A stretch of 53,300 nucleotides of DNA from Anaerolineae bacterium. Lineage in GTDB: Bacteria; Chloroflexota; Anaerolineae; Aggregatilineales; Phototrophicaceae. The position numbers and the translations under genes were made by a program. The number at the start of each line of letters is the position of its first letter. Position 1 is the first letter of the stretch. The stretch lies in NCBI GenBank assembly GCA_022820665.1, contig JAJEFB010000053.1, forward strand, positions 1-53,300, in the 5' to 3' direction. Below the pieces are notes generated by a model. That model did no database searches and was not told where the DNA came from. It saw nothing but the letters and a program-made list of their open reading frames with translations. This document shows positions 52,064-53,300 of the stretch, one piece after another.

Positions 52064-53074
52064 TCAACTGCCGTGCATGGCGCGCATCCTGGCCAGCATC
52101 TTCTCGCGCGCCTCTGGCGAGCCATCGCAGTTCGTGCCGAATAAATGATCAAGCGGAATGGTGGGTTCGCCGTAATTGCACTCGAAAAATCGATGATGCA
52201 GCGAATGCCAGTAGTTGCCGTAAGAAATCTTCAATTTGTCTTTGACGACAATTTCCTCAAAGCCGCCATGACCCGTTATCGAGCCGAATGTCACCTGCTG
52301 CCCTTGGAAGATCATATTGATCGGATGCGCAGCGATGACCCAATGGATCAGCATGCTTGAATACATGATGAGATGTTCAATCGGGTGCTGCGACAGGCCA
52401 GACCAAGGTCCAACTTCAATATTCCGGTGATGCACATGATGCACCGCTCGGTAAAGAAATCTCACGTGCAGCAGCCGGTGCCCCCAATAGAAGTAAAAGT
52501 TGTACCATAGCGGCGACAGGAAGAGGATCAGCGCGAACACGACCGGTTGCTCGCGCGGGTCAAGAAATGGGATGAAGCCCTTGGCGTAGGCATAATGCAT
52601 CAGCACCTCATATCCCGTCCAAATCGTGCCGGCGCTGACGATGCTCCAGAACATGTTGTCGCGCACTTGATCGTTCCAGAGGAATTTCTTGCTTTTGCCC
52701 ATCCACTTCAGCGACAGCTTGTATTGATAGCCCTGCGTCTTCATTGTCCACATGCTTACGTGGAGCACGGAGGCGTAGACAATCAACATGATCTGGTTGC
52801 GTAGGAATATCTCGAGCATCCAGCCGGCGCGGAATTCGCTCATCCGCGAGGTCTCCGGCGTCAAATAAAGCCAAGTCACAACCGCCACAATCATGAATAG
52901 AATATTGTAGGGCCAGAGGTACTCTTTTAACCACATTACGGCTGCGCGCGGCTTGGGCGGCCAAGTGAACCAGGGATTGGGCGCGCCTACATCCCCCTCG
53001 GGCCGCCAGTAACCGCGCTCGTCACGAGGCATGCCGTCAACAAGACCGTCTCTTTCCAAGTGTACCTTCGCCAT
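52064..53074 (-). CDS. Sterol desaturase / fatty acid hydroxylase family membrane protein, copy 2
   Basis: 336 residues, full-length paralogue of the protein at 46681-47694 (by eye about two in three residues identical). His clusters HRLLH (199-203), HHVHH (212-216) and HSLHH (290-294); HPIEH is also kept. Differences are concentrated in the loop between helices 3 and 4 and near the second His box. It is the first gene read from this side, 152 bases before the DeoR gene; there is no obvious promoter between them, but AT-rich sequence 51912-51960 may carry one for the regulator. Confidence 0.88.
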   Translation of the reverse strand: MAKVHLERDGLVDGMPRDERGYWRPEGDVGAPNPWFTWPPKPRAAVMWLKEYLWPYNILFMIVAVVTWLYLTPETSRMSEFRAGWMLEIFLRNQIMLIVYASVLHVSMWTMKTQGYQYKLSLKWMGKSKKFLWNDQVRDNMFWSIVSAGTIWTGYEVLMHYAYAKGFIPFLDPREQPVVFALILFLSPLWYNFYFYWGHRLLHVRFLYRAVHHVHHRNIEVGPWSGLSQHPIEHLIMYSSMLIHWVIAAHPINMIFQGQQVTFGSITGHGGFEEIVVKDKLKISYGNYWHSLHHRFFECNYGEPTIPLDHLFGTNCDGSPEAREKMLARMRAMHGS

Positions 53075-53160
53075 ATCAACTAACCTTTGGAAGACTTAAT
53101 AATTGTTTTATGCTGTTAGTATAGTCAGTTCGGGCGCGGTTTGACAAGCAGCGCCAGTTA

Positions 53161-53184
53161 GGTAGTGTATCCTTTTCGGTTGAA
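53161..53184. repeat. IS-end-like sequence and inverted repeat
   Basis: ggtagtgtatccttttcgg (53161-53179) begins a stretch that pairs with ccgaaaaggat (53195-53205), forming an 11-bp hairpin that spans the stop codon of the next gene. Similar to the stretch at 45503. It probably marks one end of an insertion sequence extending beyond the window. Confidence 0.35.
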
Positions 53185-53186
53185 AT

Positions 53187-53300
53187 TCAAATGAGCCGAA
53201 AAGGATTGAGTACCCGGGCAACAGCGGCGATTAATCCCAGTCTGGAATGAAATGCTCCTTTGGGACGGAAAAGTCGCCTCAGCATTCGGTTGACTCGTTC
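53187..53300 (-). CDS. C-terminal 37 residues of a probable transposase-like protein (runs off right edge)
   Basis: Open frame from 53300 to a TGA at 53187-53189, coding for ERVNRMLRRLFRPKGAFHSR... and ending NPFRLI. An Asn-Arg-x-Leu-Arg run after a Glu, followed by a Phe-x-Ser pattern and a short hydrophobic helix, looks like the ending of DDE transposases of several IS families. The neighbouring IS-end-like repeat supports this. Only the last 37 residues are visible, so the family is not assigned. Confidence 0.35.
   Translation of the reverse strand, partial: ERVNRMLRRLFRPKGAFHSRLGLIAAVARVLNPFRLI

Overview
The window is a 53.3 kb piece of a bacterial chromosome that is dense in transport and catabolism genes. 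It has no rRNA, tRNA or CRISPR array that I can see. The gene content suggests a free-living or host-associated aerobic heterotroph, most likely a member of the Chloroflexota (Caldilineales/Anaerolineae-like). The hints are haem A synthase next to haem O synthase and a c-type cytochrome, many ABC importers, several phytanoyl-CoA-dioxygenase-like proteins, and secreted proteins with non-lipoprotein signal peptides ending in A-Q. This assignment is inference; no phylogenetic marker is present.

Layout. 1-1.5 kb: two tandem copies of a secreted SH3-like/Cys-repeat protein. One is cut by the window edge. The other carries an in-frame amber codon and a frameshift just after an HEACH zinc-protease-like motif. 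1.5-9.4 kb (minus): a Dpp/Opp-type ABC importer with a DUF917 protein at its downstream end. A two-gene module, including a PD-(D/E)XK nuclease-like protein, sits between the binding-protein gene and the permease genes. 9.7-18.3 kb: a sugar or sugar-acid locus. A plus-strand ABC importer plus a Gfo/Idh/MocA oxidoreductase converges on a minus-strand operon of three enolase-superfamily acid-sugar dehydratases and one dihydrodipicolinate-synthase-family aldolase. 18.5-21.3 kb: B12-dependent diol dehydratase with fused large and medium subunits and a separate small subunit. 21.6-24.0 kb: ctaA, ctaB and a membrane-anchored cytochrome c. 24.2-26.2 kb: a PhyH-type dioxygenase and a MetE-C-like protein. 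26.3-32.9 kb (minus): a Ugp-like importer with a glycerophosphodiesterase; one of its permeases contains a PDZ domain. 33.1-36.5 kb: a second PhyH protein and two tandem fatty-acid desaturases. 36.6-44.3 kb: a fructan/sucrose-type locus with a chimeric DeoR-HTH/LacI-sensor regulator, two GH32-like proteins, a binding protein and two permeases. 44.4-46.6 kb: an aldo/keto reductase and a GH43-like glycosidase. 46.7-53.1 kb (minus): two paralogous sterol-desaturase-family hydroxylases flanking a DeoR regulator and another ABC importer. At the right edge is the end of a probable transposase-like gene.

Common themes. All five solute-binding proteins have Sec signal peptides without a lipobox. All five genes are followed directly by a strong intercistronic hairpin before the next transporter gene. 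Two of the three CUT1-type importers lack an ATPase gene and may share the MsmK/UgpC-like ATPase at 27.7-28.8 kb. The most unusual single object is the ABC permease with an extracytoplasmic PDZ domain (28853-30430).
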